Below, piece after piece: positions 46,022 through 54,965 of a stretch of DNA of 64,000 nt. Source of the stretch: Neisseria lisongii (lineage in GTDB: Bacteria > Pseudomonadota > Gammaproteobacteria > Burkholderiales > Neisseriaceae); the NCBI RefSeq assembly GCF_028463985.1, contig NZ_CP116766.1, forward strand, positions 248,001 to 312,000, read 5' to 3'. The position numbers were made by a program, and so were the translations under genes. How positions within the stretch are numbered: the stretch's first letter is position 1; each line of letters begins with the position of its first letter. The notes under the pieces are model-generated. The model was not told the DNA's origin, searched no databases, and was given only the letters and a program-made list of their open reading frames with translations.

Positions 46022-46027
46022 TATAAT
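46022..46027 (+). promoter_or_regulatory. mtrCDE -10 box
   Basis: TATAAT, following TTGTATG as in the gonococcal promoter; start predicted near 46034. The -35 region (TTTCTA near 45999) is weak. No Correia insertion is present in this control region. Confidence 0.65.
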
Positions 46028-46115
46028 GGCGGCTTATCATTTCGACTGATGATGTTTTTTCGTGGTTGGCCACGATGTATTGATTGATAACGATAGGAAA
46101 AAAATAGGAAAAAAC

Positions 46116-47360
46116 ATGGTTTTTCATGCTTCTCATAAAACAATGAAGGCGGCGGCTTTGGCCGTCGCCGCTGCTTTGGCGCTGGGCGCTTGCGGCAATA
46201 AAGACGAACAGGCAGCCGCTCAGGCGCAGGCTCAACAAGCGCCGGCTCCGGAAGTGGGCGTGGTAACGGTTTACCCGCAAACGGTGTCGCTGGTAACTGA
46301 ATTGCCGGGCCGTTTGGAATCGGTGCGTACGGCGCAGGTGCGGGCGCAGGTCGGCGGTATTATCGAAAAACGTTTGTTCCAAGAGGGCAGCTATGTGCGT
46401 GCCGGTCAGCCGCTGTATCAAATCGACAGCTCGACTTACGAAGCGGCTTTGGAAAGTGCCAAGGCGCAACTGGCTTCGGCTGAGGCGGCATTGTTGAAAG
46501 CCGATGCGGATATTGCCCGCTACAAACCTTTGGTTGAGGCGGATGCCATCAGCCGTCAGGAGTTTGATGCGGCGATAACGGCACGCCGTTCTGCCGAAGC
46601 GGGCGTGAAAGCGGCCCGTGCGGCGATTAAGTCGGCCGGTATCAGCCTGCGCCGCAGCCGGATTACGGCACCGATTTCCGGTTTTATCGGTCAATCGAAT
46701 GTGTCGGAAGGTACGCTGGTAAATGCGGGTGATGCAACGGTGTTGGCAACCATTCAGCAAAACAATCCGCTGTATGTCAATGTTACCCAGTCTGCCACCG
46801 ATATTATGCAGCTGCGTCAGGATTTCGCCGAGGGCAAGCTGCAAACGGTGAATGGCGGTATCGAAGTGGGCATTAAGTTTGAAAACGGTAAGATGTACAA
46901 CCAAACCGGCCGCCTGCTGTTTGCCGACCCGACTGTGAATGAATCTACCGGTCAGGTAACGCTGCGTGCGGCAATTCCGAATGATGATAATGTATTGCTG
47001 CCGGGGCTGTATGTGCGTGTGCTGATGAATCAGGCCGATGTTGCCAATGCGTTTGTCGTGCCGCAGCAGGCGGTAACCCGTGGGGCGAAAGACACGGTGA
47101 TGATTGTCAATGCACAAGGCGGTTTGGAGCCTCGTGAGGTAACTGTGGCGCAACAGCAGGGAAGCAACTGGATTATCACTGCCGGTTTGCAGGACGGCGA
47201 TAAGGTAGTGGTGGACGGTACGATGATTGCCGGTATGATGGGTGCGAAAAAAGTAACGCCTAAAGAGTGGAAACAGCCGTCTGAAAATGCCCCTCAAATG
47301 CCTGCGGCACATAATCACGCTGCCTCTGAAGCCGAACAGGCTGCTTCCGACAGCAAATAA
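46116..47360 (+). CDS. mtrC: MtrC, periplasmic adaptor of the MtrCDE efflux pump
   Basis: A 414-residue membrane-fusion lipoprotein. The ATG at 46116 gives a signal ending ALALGAC (lipid Cys). The order lipoyl half, helical hairpin (ESAKAQLASAEAALLKADADIARYKPL), lipoyl half (RSRITAPISGFIGQS) and beta-barrel (GRLLFADPTVNESTGQVTLRA) is complete. It links MtrD with MtrE across the periplasm. First gene of the operon, 13 bp before mtrD. A DUS near the C-terminus is read as QPSENA. Confidence 0.96.
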   Translation: MVFHASHKTMKAAALAVAAALALGACGNKDEQAAAQAQAQQAPAPEVGVVTVYPQTVSLVTELPGRLESVRTAQVRAQVGGIIEKRLFQEGSYVRAGQPLYQIDSSTYEAALESAKAQLASAEAALLKADADIARYKPLVEADAISRQEFDAAITARRSAEAGVKAARAAIKSAGISLRRSRITAPISGFIGQSNVSEGTLVNAGDATVLATIQQNNPLYVNVTQSATDIMQLRQDFAEGKLQTVNGGIEVGIKFENGKMYNQTGRLLFADPTVNESTGQVTLRAAIPNDDNVLLPGLYVRVLMNQADVANAFVVPQQAVTRGAKDTVMIVNAQGGLEPREVTVAQQQGSNWIITAGLQDGDKVVVDGTMIAGMMGAKKVTPKEWKQPSENAPQMPAAHNHAASEAEQAASDSK

Positions 47361-47373
47361 TTGAGGAGGCTGC

Positions 47374-50300
47374 ATGTCTAAGTTTTTTATTGAGCGGCCC
47401 ATCTTTGCATGGGTTATCGCCATTTTCATTATCGCCGCCGGCTTTTTCGGGATTAAAAGCCTGCCGATTTCCCAATATCCGTCGGTGGCATCGCCGACCA
47501 TTACCCTGACCGCCACTTATCCGGGTGCTTCCGCCAAAGTGATGGAAGACAGCGTATTGTCGGTAATCGAACGCAATATGTATGGCGTGGACGGTTTGGA
47601 CTACATGACCACATCTGCCGATTCGAGCGGTAGCGGTTCGGTAACGTTGGCTTTTACGCCGGAAACCAATGAAGATTTGGCGCAGGTCAATGTGCAGAAC
47701 AAACTTTCGGAAGTAACCGCTTTGCTGCCGGCGACCGTGCAGCAATACGGCGTAACCGTATCCAAAGCCCGTTCCAACTTCCTGCAGGTGGTGATGCTCA
47801 CTTCCGAGAGCCAGTCTGTCGAAGAAATGAACGACTATGCCCAACGCAACGTCGTGCCTGAATTGCAGCGTCTTGACGGCGTGGGCGGTGTGCGTCTGTT
47901 TGGTGCACAGCGTGCGATGCGGATTTGGGTTGATCCGAAGAAACTGGAAAACTTCAATCTCTCGTTTGCCGATGTGTCTGCCGCCATCAGCGCCCAAAAT
48001 GTGCAGATTTCTGCCGGTGCGCTGGGTGCGCTGCCTGCCAACGAAGGCCAGACCATTTCGGCAACCATTACCGCACAAGGCCAGTTGAGTACGCCTGAAG
48101 AATTCGGCAACATCATGCTGCGTTCCAATACCGACGGTTCTAACGTTTATCTGAAAGACGTGGCGAAAATCAGTTTGGGCATGGAAAACTATGCTACCGC
48201 CGCCAAACTCAACGGCTCGACCACCACCGGTATGGCGGTATCGCTGTCCAACAGCGGTAATGCCTTGGCAACGGCTAAAGCGGTGAAAGCCAAAATGGAA
48301 GAGCTGCAAAAATTCTTCCCCGAAGGCATGAAATGGGTGGTGCCTTACGATACGTCCACATTCGTCGATATTTCGATTGAAAAAGTGATCCAAACGCTGG
48401 TAGAAGCCATCGTATTGGTGTTTATCGTGATGTATCTCTTTCTGCAGAATATCCGCTACACCCTGATTCCGACAATTGTGGTGCCGATTTCCCTGATGGG
48501 GGCGTTTGCCGTGATTGCGTATATGGGCATGTCGATTAACGTATTGACCATGTTTGCGATGGTATTGGTGATCGGTATTGTGGTCGATGATGCCATCGTG
48601 GTGGTGGAAAACGTCGAGCGGATTATGGTGGAAGAGGGCTTGTCGCCGAAAGAAGCCACCAAAAAAGCGATGGGACAGATTTCCGGTGCGGTTATCGGTA
48701 TTACGGCGGTATTGATGTCGGTATTTGTACCGATGGCGATGTTCAGCGGCGCAACCGGTAATATTTACCGCCAGTTTTCGGTAACGATGGTGGCGGCGAT
48801 TGCATTCTCGGCATTCCTTGCTCTGACGCTGACTCCGGCATTGTGTGCCACCATGCTCAAAGCGATTCCGAAAGGCCATCACGAAGCGAAAAAAGGCTTT
48901 TTCGGCTGGTTTAACCGTAAATTTGACAGCGCAACCCACGGCTACGAAGGCTGGGTGGCAAAAATCCTGCGCAAAACCGGCCGTATGGCGGTGGTGTATG
49001 TGGCATTGTCGGCCATCGGCGTATTCCTGCTGACCCGCCTGCCGGGATCATTCCTGCCGGAAGAAGACCAAGGCTTTGTGATGGTGAGCGTGCAACTGCC
49101 TGCCGGTGCGACCAAAGAGCGTACCGATGTAACGCTTGATCAGATTACCAAAATCGCCCAATCCATGCCGGAAGTGGAAAACGTAATCGGCGTATCCGGT
49201 TTCAGTTTCAGCGGTTCGGGTCAGAATATGGCGATGGGCTTTGTGATTCTGAAAGACTGGAGCGAGCGTAATGCACCGGGTAGCAATGCGGCGGCGATTG
49301 CCGGTAAATTGACCGGTGCCGCTATGGGTACGGTTAAAGACGGTTTTGCGATTGCGATTTCTCCGCCTGCGATTATGGAACTGGGCAACGCTTCGGGCTT
49401 GTCGTTCTACCTGCAAGACCGCACCAACAGCGGCCATGAAGCCTTGCTGGCAAAACGCAACGAATTGATCGGCAAAATGCGTCAAAGCCCGATTTTCAAT
49501 CCGCAAACCGTGCGTGCCAGCGGCTTGGAAGATGCGCCGCAACTCAAAATCGACATCAACCGTCAGGCTGCTGCTGCACAAGGCATTGATTTTTCCAGTA
49601 TCCGCAGCGTATTGGGTACGGCATTGGGTGGTTCGTATATCAACGACTTCCCGAATCGGGGCCGTTTGCAGCGGGTGATGGTTCAGGCTGAAGCCGCCGG
49701 CCGTATGCAGCCTGCTGATGTGTTGGCACTGACCGTGCCGAACCGTCAAGGCGTTGCTGTGCCGCTTTCGACTTTTGCGACCGTGTCTTGGGAAAACGGT
49801 ATGCAGCAGAGCGTACGTTTCAACGGCTATCCGGCGATGGAGCTGACCGGTGCGCCTGCTCCGGGCCATTCGACCGGTGCCGCTATGGTTGCCTTGCAGC
49901 AGATGGTTGAAGAATTGGGCGGCGGTTACAGCTTGGAATGGGGCGGCCAGTCTCGCGAAGAGGCGAAAGGCGGTTCGCAAACCATGATTCTGTATGCCTT
50001 AGCCGGTGCCGCTATTTTCTTGGTATTGGCTGCGCTGTATGAAAGCTGGTCGATTCCGTTGGCGGTGATTCTGGTGATTCCGCTGGGCTTGATTGGTGCT
50101 GCGTTTGGTGTGAGCGGCCGCAATCTGCTTGATGCGCTGTTGGGCGGCATTCCGGCGTATGCCAACGATATTTACTTCCAAGTCGGTTTTGTAACCGTGA
50201 TGGGTCTGTCGGCGAAAAATGCGATTCTGATTATCGAGTTTGCCAAAGACTTGCAGGATCAGGGCAAAACGGCGTTGGAAGCAGCGCTGAAAGCGGCGAA

Positions 50301-50574
50301 CCTGCGTTTCCGTCCGATTCTGATGACCTCGTTTGCCTTTATTTTGGGCGTAGTGCCGCTGTATCTCGCTTCGGGTGCCAGCTCGTCCAGCCAGCGTGCC
50401 ATCGGTACAACGGTATTCTGGGGTATGCTGATCGGCACATTGCTGTCGGTATTCTTGGTGCCGCTGTTTTATGTGGTGGTTCGAGGCTTCTTCAAAGGCA
50501 AACAGCCGACTGAAGCACTCGCAGCCGAAAGCGGCGTGATCGAACACACCGCCGGTAAAAAACGCCATAAGTAA
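47374..50574 (+). CDS. mtrD: MtrD, RND efflux transporter
   Basis: 1066-residue proton-driven exporter of macrolides, detergents, bile salts and host peptides. N-terminal MSKFFIERPIFAWVIAIFII, the TM4 proton-relay aspartates (GIVVDDAIVVVENVERI), the large pore loops, and the C-terminal SAKNAILIIEFAKDL and FRPILMTSFAF blocks are all intact. Numbering matches the gonococcal protein at the positions checked: Arg714 is conserved, while 821-823 read A-M-E, the commensal/mosaic state. It has GAGG before the ATG and is followed by a DUS hairpin before mtrE. Confidence 0.97.
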   Translation: MSKFFIERPIFAWVIAIFIIAAGFFGIKSLPISQYPSVASPTITLTATYPGASAKVMEDSVLSVIERNMYGVDGLDYMTTSADSSGSGSVTLAFTPETNEDLAQVNVQNKLSEVTALLPATVQQYGVTVSKARSNFLQVVMLTSESQSVEEMNDYAQRNVVPELQRLDGVGGVRLFGAQRAMRIWVDPKKLENFNLSFADVSAAISAQNVQISAGALGALPANEGQTISATITAQGQLSTPEEFGNIMLRSNTDGSNVYLKDVAKISLGMENYATAAKLNGSTTTGMAVSLSNSGNALATAKAVKAKMEELQKFFPEGMKWVVPYDTSTFVDISIEKVIQTLVEAIVLVFIVMYLFLQNIRYTLIPTIVVPISLMGAFAVIAYMGMSINVLTMFAMVLVIGIVVDDAIVVVENVERIMVEEGLSPKEATKKAMGQISGAVIGITAVLMSVFVPMAMFSGATGNIYRQFSVTMVAAIAFSAFLALTLTPALCATMLKAIPKGHHEAKKGFFGWFNRKFDSATHGYEGWVAKILRKTGRMAVVYVALSAIGVFLLTRLPGSFLPEEDQGFVMVSVQLPAGATKERTDVTLDQITKIAQSMPEVENVIGVSGFSFSGSGQNMAMGFVILKDWSERNAPGSNAAAIAGKLTGAAMGTVKDGFAIAISPPAIMELGNASGLSFYLQDRTNSGHEALLAKRNELIGKMRQSPIFNPQTVRASGLEDAPQLKIDINRQAAAAQGIDFSSIRSVLGTALGGSYINDFPNRGRLQRVMVQAEAAGRMQPADVLALTVPNRQGVAVPLSTFATVSWENGMQQSVRFNGYPAMELTGAPAPGHSTGAAMVALQQMVEELGGGYSLEWGGQSREEAKGGSQTMILYALAGAAIFLVLAALYESWSIPLAVILVIPLGLIGAAFGVSGRNLLDALLGGIPAYANDIYFQVGFVTVMGLSAKNAILIIEFAKDLQDQGKTALEAALKAANLRFRPILMTSFAFILGVVPLYLASGASSSSQRAIGTTVFWGMLIGTLLSVFLVPLFYVVVRGFFKGKQPTEALAAESGVIEHTAGKKRHK

Positions 50575-50583
50575 ACTTGAAAC

Positions 50584-50616
50584 AGGCCGTCTGAAAAACG
50601 GTTTTTCAGACGGCCT
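50584..50616. terminator. DUS hairpin inside the mtr operon (mtrD-mtrE gap)
   Basis: AGGCCGTCTGAAAAAC pairs with GTTTTTCAGACGGCCT with almost no loop, ending 14 nt before mtrE. As it lies within an operon it is more likely an attenuator or mRNA processing/stability element than a full stop. Confidence 0.55.
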
Positions 50617-50630
50617 CAAGGATTAAAAAG

Positions 50631-52058
50631 ATGAAAAAAATCAATTTCACCCCCGCACTCAGCGTTTTGACCGCCGCCGTATTGTCGGCATGTACGCTGA
50701 TGCCCAAATACGAGCAGCCGCAGGTTGCCGTGGCTGAAACCTTTAAATACGATGTCGCCGAACCCGGCATTCAGGCAGCGGCTCTGGGTTGGCAGGATTA
50801 TTTTGCCGATCCCCGCCTGCACCGCCTGATTGAAACCGCACTCGAACGCAACACCAATTTGCGTGCCGCCGTATTGAATTCGGAAATCTACCGCAAACAA
50901 TACATGATCGAGCGCAATAATTTATTGCCCAGCCTCAACGGCAACGGCAGCGGCACACGTTCCCGCACCGCCGCCGATTTAAGCCCGACCGGCAGTGCCA
51001 ACCATACCAACGCCTACACCGTCGGCTTGGGCATTGCCGCTTATGAACTGGACTTGTTCGGCAGAGTACGCAGCAGCAGCGAAGCCGCCCTGCAAGGCTA
51101 TTTCAACAGCGCCGCCAACCGTGATGCCGCCCACTTGACGCTGGTGTCGTCCGTTGCCAAAGCCTATTTCAACGAACGCTACGCCGAAGAAGCCATGGCC
51201 TTGGCGCAACGGGTATTGAAAACCCGTGAAGCGACCTACAGCCTGTCTCAGCTGCGCCACAAAGCCGGTGTGATTTCCGCCATCGACCTGCGCCAACAGG
51301 AAGCCTTGATCGAATCGGCCAAAGCCGACTATGCCAAAGCCGTGCAGGCACGGGAACAGGCACGCAATGCGCTGGTGATGCTGATTAACCGTCCGTTGCC
51401 GGAAGATTTGCCGCAAGGTTTGCCGCTGAACAAACAATTTAAAATCAGCCGTTTGCCTGCAGGCTTGAGTTCCGAAGTTTTGCTCAACCGTCCTGACGTG
51501 CGTGCCGCCGAATTTGCCCTGAAACAGGCAAACGCCAATATCGGTGCCGCCCGTGCCGCATTCTTCCCGTCCATCAGCCTCACCGGCACGCTGGGCTTCG
51601 GTTCGACCGAACTGGATCAGCTGTTTAGAGGCAGCAACCGCATGTGGTCGTTCGGCCCGGCGATCAACTTGCCGATTTTCAACTGGGGTACAAACAAAGC
51701 CAATCTCGATGTGGCCAAGCTGCGCCAGCAGGCACAAGTTGCCGCCTATGAATCAGCGGTGCAGTCTGCATTCCGAGACGTTTCCGATGCACTGGTGGCA
51801 CGCGAACAGCTGGATAAAAACCACACCGCATTGGGCAAACAGAGCCGTGCCTACGCCGACACGCTGCGTTTAGTCAGCCTGCGCTACAAACACGGCGTAT
51901 CCAGCGCCTTGGATTTGCTGGATGCTGAACGCAGCAGCTATGGCGCAGAAACCGCCGTTTTGGCCGCCCAACTGACCCGCTTGGAAAACATGGCAGACCT
52001 GTATAAAGCCTTAGGCGGCGGTTTGAAACGATACACCAACGAAACCGCTACACAATAA
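50631..52058 (+). CDS. mtrE: MtrE, outer-membrane efflux channel
   Basis: A 475-residue TolC/OprM-type lipoprotein. The signal ends VLSAC (lipid Cys near 21). Two OEP repeats each contain a long helical region (e.g. LNSEIYRKQYMIERNNLLPSL and LKQANANIGAARAAFFPSISL) and NxPIF (GPAINLPIFNWG) typical of the family. It completes the tripartite pump. The weak spacing hairpin upstream is discussed separately. Confidence 0.96.
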   Translation: MKKINFTPALSVLTAAVLSACTLMPKYEQPQVAVAETFKYDVAEPGIQAAALGWQDYFADPRLHRLIETALERNTNLRAAVLNSEIYRKQYMIERNNLLPSLNGNGSGTRSRTAADLSPTGSANHTNAYTVGLGIAAYELDLFGRVRSSSEAALQGYFNSAANRDAAHLTLVSSVAKAYFNERYAEEAMALAQRVLKTREATYSLSQLRHKAGVISAIDLRQQEALIESAKADYAKAVQAREQARNALVMLINRPLPEDLPQGLPLNKQFKISRLPAGLSSEVLLNRPDVRAAEFALKQANANIGAARAAFFPSISLTGTLGFGSTELDQLFRGSNRMWSFGPAINLPIFNWGTNKANLDVAKLRQQAQVAAYESAVQSAFRDVSDALVAREQLDKNHTALGKQSRAYADTLRLVSLRYKHGVSSALDLLDAERSSYGAETAVLAAQLTRLENMADLYKALGGGLKRYTNETATQ

Positions 52059-52076
52059 ACCCGAACGGGGTGAAGC

Positions 52077-52400
52077 TATAGTGGATTCACTGAATAATCC
52101 ATACCATTTAATCCGGCACTCGTAGGGTGCGGGCCAAAGCACGCACCTGTTCTGTGCATTTTATGTCGAAGCCGTCTGAAAATCTGATTTTAGCTTTGCA
52201 GAAACTCGTTACCCTCGTTTTAGCGAAACCTTCGGTTTTAGCTGCGCAGAAACTCGCTATGCTTGTTTTCAGACGGCATTCATGGGGAATTTAGAGAACA
52301 CGTGCATGCTTTGGCATGCACACTACACACAATTCCCCGTCCCGTTGGCGGGAAGGGTGGTTCACTTGGGTTGTAATATTTTTTTGGTTAATTCACTATA
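52077..52400. repeat. Mosaic repeat block between mtrE and dacB
   Basis: 324 bp bounded by TATAGTGGATTCACT and AATTCACTATA. Inside, in order: a GTAGGGTGCG...CACGCAC hairpin, a DUS, one to two 48-bp-type units ending in a DUS (52186-52275), the GGAATTTAGAGAACACGTGC block shared with 22050-22098, and the right end of the GC-rich 143-176-bp repeat (52325-52400). No gene is seen. Confidence 0.72.
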
Positions 52401-52433
52401 GGCCGTCTGAAAATCCGATTTTCAGACGGCCTT
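52400..52433 (+). terminator. Inverted DUS hairpin upstream of dacB
   Basis: AGGCCGTCTGAAAAT faces ATTTTCAGACGGCCT with a short loop; likely ends mtrCDE transcription before dacB. Confidence 0.65.
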
Positions 52434-52447
52434 TGTCTTATTCACGA

Positions 52448-52453
52448 TATAAT
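52448..52453 (+). promoter_or_regulatory. -10 box of dacB
   Basis: TATAAT preceded by CACGA; the ATG at 52452 overlaps it, which argues that translation starts later, at 52488 or 52491. No good -35 box at standard spacing. Confidence 0.5.
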
Positions 52454-52487
52454 GCCAACCTTTTACCAACCCGTTTCCCTTTTTCTC

Positions 52488-53891
52488 ATGATGAATAAAC
52501 GCCATCTCTTTTCCGCCTGTCTTGCCCTGTGTTCCCTAAGCGCTTCGGCATGGGATTTCGGGCGGATTCCGCCGGAAGAAGCGGCGGTGTATGTGCAGCA
52601 GCTCGACAACGGCAAAATCTGGGCGGCGCACCGTGAAGATACGCCCGTCAATCCCGCTTCGACCATGAAACTGGTTACGACCTTTACCGCCTTGAACATT
52701 TTAGGCAGCGATTACCGTTGGAACACCGAATTCAAAAGCAGTGCCAAAATTCAGGGCGATACTTTGGACGGCGATCTGTATTGGCAGGGCAGCGGCAACC
52801 CGACTTTGGAACAGGACGATATTGCCGCAGCGCAGCAGCAGTTGCGGGAACAGGGTATCCGCCATATCAAAGGCAGTCTGGTACTCGACCGCAGCCTGTG
52901 GGGCAGCGTGCCGAATCCCCCCGAATTTGCCGACGATGAGGGCGAAACATTTATGACCCCGCCCGACCCGAATATGCTGGCGTATAAAGTGGTGTGGCTC
53001 ACGCCGCAAACAGACGAAGCGGGCAATGTGCAGATTCACACCAAACCGCCGCTACCCGACATCCCGCAGGACAACCAAGTCCGCCTGAGCCGCTCTACTG
53101 CAGCTTGCCCGTCGCTGGCAAACCATCTGCAGGCAAGGTTTTCAGACGGCATACTGCATCTTACGGGCAATTTACCGAGCGCCTGCTTGGGCAAAGAAAT
53201 GTTCGTCAATATGCTGACCGCCCCCGATTTTGCCCGCCGCAGCTTTATCAACCAATGGCGGGAGAACGGCGGCCGCATTTCAGACGGCATGGCAGCGGCG
53301 GACACCCCGAAACAGGCAAAAACACTGGCCGCCGCCCCATCCAAACCACTTGCGGAAATCCTGACGGCGATGAACAAACATTCCAATAATCTGATTGCCC
53401 GCTCAGTATTTCTGAAACTGGGCAAAGCCGAGAACGCCCGTACCGCCGCCCGCCAAGCCGCCGAAGCCGTGAAGCAGGAACTGGCGCTGTCCGGCGTGGA
53501 CGTGTCGCCCTTAATCTTGGAAAACGGATCGGGCTTGTCCCGCCGCGAGCGGGTGAGTGCCAAAATGATGGGGCAGATGCTGGAAAAAGCCTATTTCAGC
53601 CCGTTTGCCGCCGACTTCATCGACACCTTGCCGATTGCCGGAGAAGACGGCACACTCAAAGGCCGTCTGAAAATCCTAGGCCACCCGCTGCGCCTGAAAA
53701 CCGGCACGCTCAAAGACGTGCGTGCGCTCGCAGGCTATTGGTTGGGCGACAAACCGCTGGTCGTCGTCGTGATCATCAACAGCCCGAAAGCCACGGCATA
53801 TCTGAAAGATTTGGACAGACTGGTTACGCAGATAGTGAACGAAATCCAAGCAACGCAGGAAAGCGAAACACCGCCGACAGACAGTAATTAA
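52488..53891 (+). CDS. dacB: D-alanyl-D-alanine carboxypeptidase/endopeptidase DacB (PBP3)
   Basis: Class C low-molecular-mass penicillin-binding protein of 467 residues that trims pentapeptides and cuts D-Ala-mDAP cross-links. A signal peptide (MMNKRHLFSACLALCSLSASA) is present. Catalytic motifs are STMK at 58-61 (SxxK), SNN in KHSNNLIARS (SxN) and KTG in LKTGTLKDVRALAGYW. The large insert after SxxK typical of this class is present. Two DUSs within the gene are read as FSDGI and ISDGM in the insert region. Confidence 0.93.
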   Translation: MMNKRHLFSACLALCSLSASAWDFGRIPPEEAAVYVQQLDNGKIWAAHREDTPVNPASTMKLVTTFTALNILGSDYRWNTEFKSSAKIQGDTLDGDLYWQGSGNPTLEQDDIAAAQQQLREQGIRHIKGSLVLDRSLWGSVPNPPEFADDEGETFMTPPDPNMLAYKVVWLTPQTDEAGNVQIHTKPPLPDIPQDNQVRLSRSTAACPSLANHLQARFSDGILHLTGNLPSACLGKEMFVNMLTAPDFARRSFINQWRENGGRISDGMAAADTPKQAKTLAAAPSKPLAEILTAMNKHSNNLIARSVFLKLGKAENARTAARQAAEAVKQELALSGVDVSPLILENGSGLSRRERVSAKMMGQMLEKAYFSPFAADFIDTLPIAGEDGTLKGRLKILGHPLRLKTGTLKDVRALAGYWLGDKPLVVVVIINSPKATAYLKDLDRLVTQIVNEIQATQESETPPTDSN

Positions 53892-53914
53892 ACAGAATTT
53901 ATTATGCAGAAAAC

Positions 53915-53957
53915 CGCCGAAGCCGTCTGAAAATACAGTTTTCAGACGGCTTCGGCG
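53915..53957. terminator. Bidirectional terminator between dacB and the SMR gene
   Basis: CGCCGAAGCCGTCTGAAAA pairs with TTTTCAGACGGCTTCGGCG; a 19-bp stem extending beyond the DUS, between convergent genes. Confidence 0.85.
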
Positions 53958-53975
53958 ATATCATTCCAATTAATG

Positions 53976-54308
53976 TTAATGTGCAGACGAGCGGGAAAAC
54001 AGATTAATCACCAACACCCCGCTGATAATCATCGCCATACCGATCAATCCCGCCAAATCAGGTTTTTGCCCGAAAACAAAAAACGCTACTGCAGCCGTCA
54101 GCACAATCCCCACGCCCGACCACACGGCGTACACAATGCCGAGCGGCAATGTGCGGGTAATCACCGACATCAAATACAGGGCAACCACAAAAGCACTCAC
54201 GGCGATAACCGCAGGCAACGGTTTGGTAAAACCATCGCTGGCTTTCAGGCAGTTTGTGCCGATTACTTCCGAAACAATCGCACCGGCCAATAAAATCCAC
54301 GGGTTCAT
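53976..54308 (-). CDS. Small multidrug resistance (SMR) efflux protein
   Basis: 110 residues, four membrane helices, EmrE/SugE family. The essential membrane glutamate is visible in GAIVSEVIGTNCLKASDGFTKP. The LPLGIVYAVWSGVGIV stretch of helix 3 is that of cation-exporting EmrE/QacE members; the guanidinium-exporting (Gdx/SugE) branch is not excluded. Single gene. Confidence 0.88.
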   Translation of the reverse strand: MNPWILLAGAIVSEVIGTNCLKASDGFTKPLPAVIAVSAFVVALYLMSVITRTLPLGIVYAVWSGVGIVLTAAVAFFVFGQKPDLAGLIGMAMIISGVLVINLFSRSSAH

Positions 54309-54512
54309 CGTTGTCTTCCGAATAAAATGGTTGAGAAAACAGGCATTCTAACAAAAAATCATTTTTTGAACAGTTTTGATTTTTGGTGAATTTTCGTGGC
54401 AAATTCGTGATTTTGCCGCTATTTTTATTCAAAAATCAGTGATGCTTCAAACCCCGAAAAAACCTGAAATTTTGTACAAAGGTTGCACCGGTTTTCTGAG
54501 TCTCACATTTCT

Positions 54513-54545
54513 ATGCCGTCTGAAAAATCGATTTTCAGACGGCAT
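54513..54545. terminator. Inverted ATGCCGTCTGAA pair
   Basis: ATGCCGTCTGAAAA faces TTTTCAGACGGCAT with a short loop; no gene ends nearby on the plus strand. Confidence 0.5.
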
Positions 54546-54584
54546 GAATGAAAAGCGGGCAAACCGTCTAAAAAACATTCCGAC

Positions 54585-54760
54585 TATAGTTAAAACACCG
54601 GATTTTCCATACAAATCGACAAACTAATGACAGTCGTAATATGTGGTGGGCAACAAGCTAAGTTGCTCCATCTGCACTTTGTTCCCCTTCCCGCTGGCGG
54701 GAAGGGGCTAGGGGAAGGGTGGCTCGCTGTGTGTCATATTTTTTCGGTTGATTTACTATA
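54585..54760. repeat. TATAG/CTATA-bounded repeat, 176 bp
   Basis: Longer copy of the element at 18608-18750. It begins TATAGTTAAAACACCGGATT, contains GTGGTGGGCAACAAGCTAAG that is missing from the short copy, the GC-rich core, and ends TTGATTTACTATA. Confidence 0.78.
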
Positions 54761-54836
54761 AAAACCCGCCGGTTATTGATAAGAAAAACAGCAGGTTCTT
54801 GTTGTTCGGATATTATCGTGTTAAATTTTGAAAAAC

Positions 54837-54865
54837 TTGTCAAAATATCGTTTGCTGGTTACAAT
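54837..54865 (+). promoter_or_regulatory. putP promoter
   Basis: TTGTCA (54837-54842), 17-bp spacer, TACAAT (54860-54865). Start predicted near 54872, giving a ~147-nt leader that includes a deleted Correia element. Confidence 0.68.
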
Positions 54866-54898
54866 CGCCTACAGTGTTTTCAGAAAATGGTTTTTATT

Positions 54899-54965
54899 TA
54901 TAGTGGATTAAATGAAAACCGCTACGGCGTTCCCGCCTTATCCTGCTTTTAATGAATTCACGATA
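54899..54965. repeat. Deleted Correia element in the putP leader
   Basis: 67 bp: TATAGTGGATTAAATGAAAA then CGCTACGGCGTTCCCGCCTT and end AATGAATTCACGATA. Termini match Correia ends; most of the core is gone. Confidence 0.72.

Noticed and set aside
46002..48939. Two long minus-strand frames opposite mtrC and mtrD
   Set aside because: Overlap highly conserved mtr genes on the other strand and show no recognisable domain.
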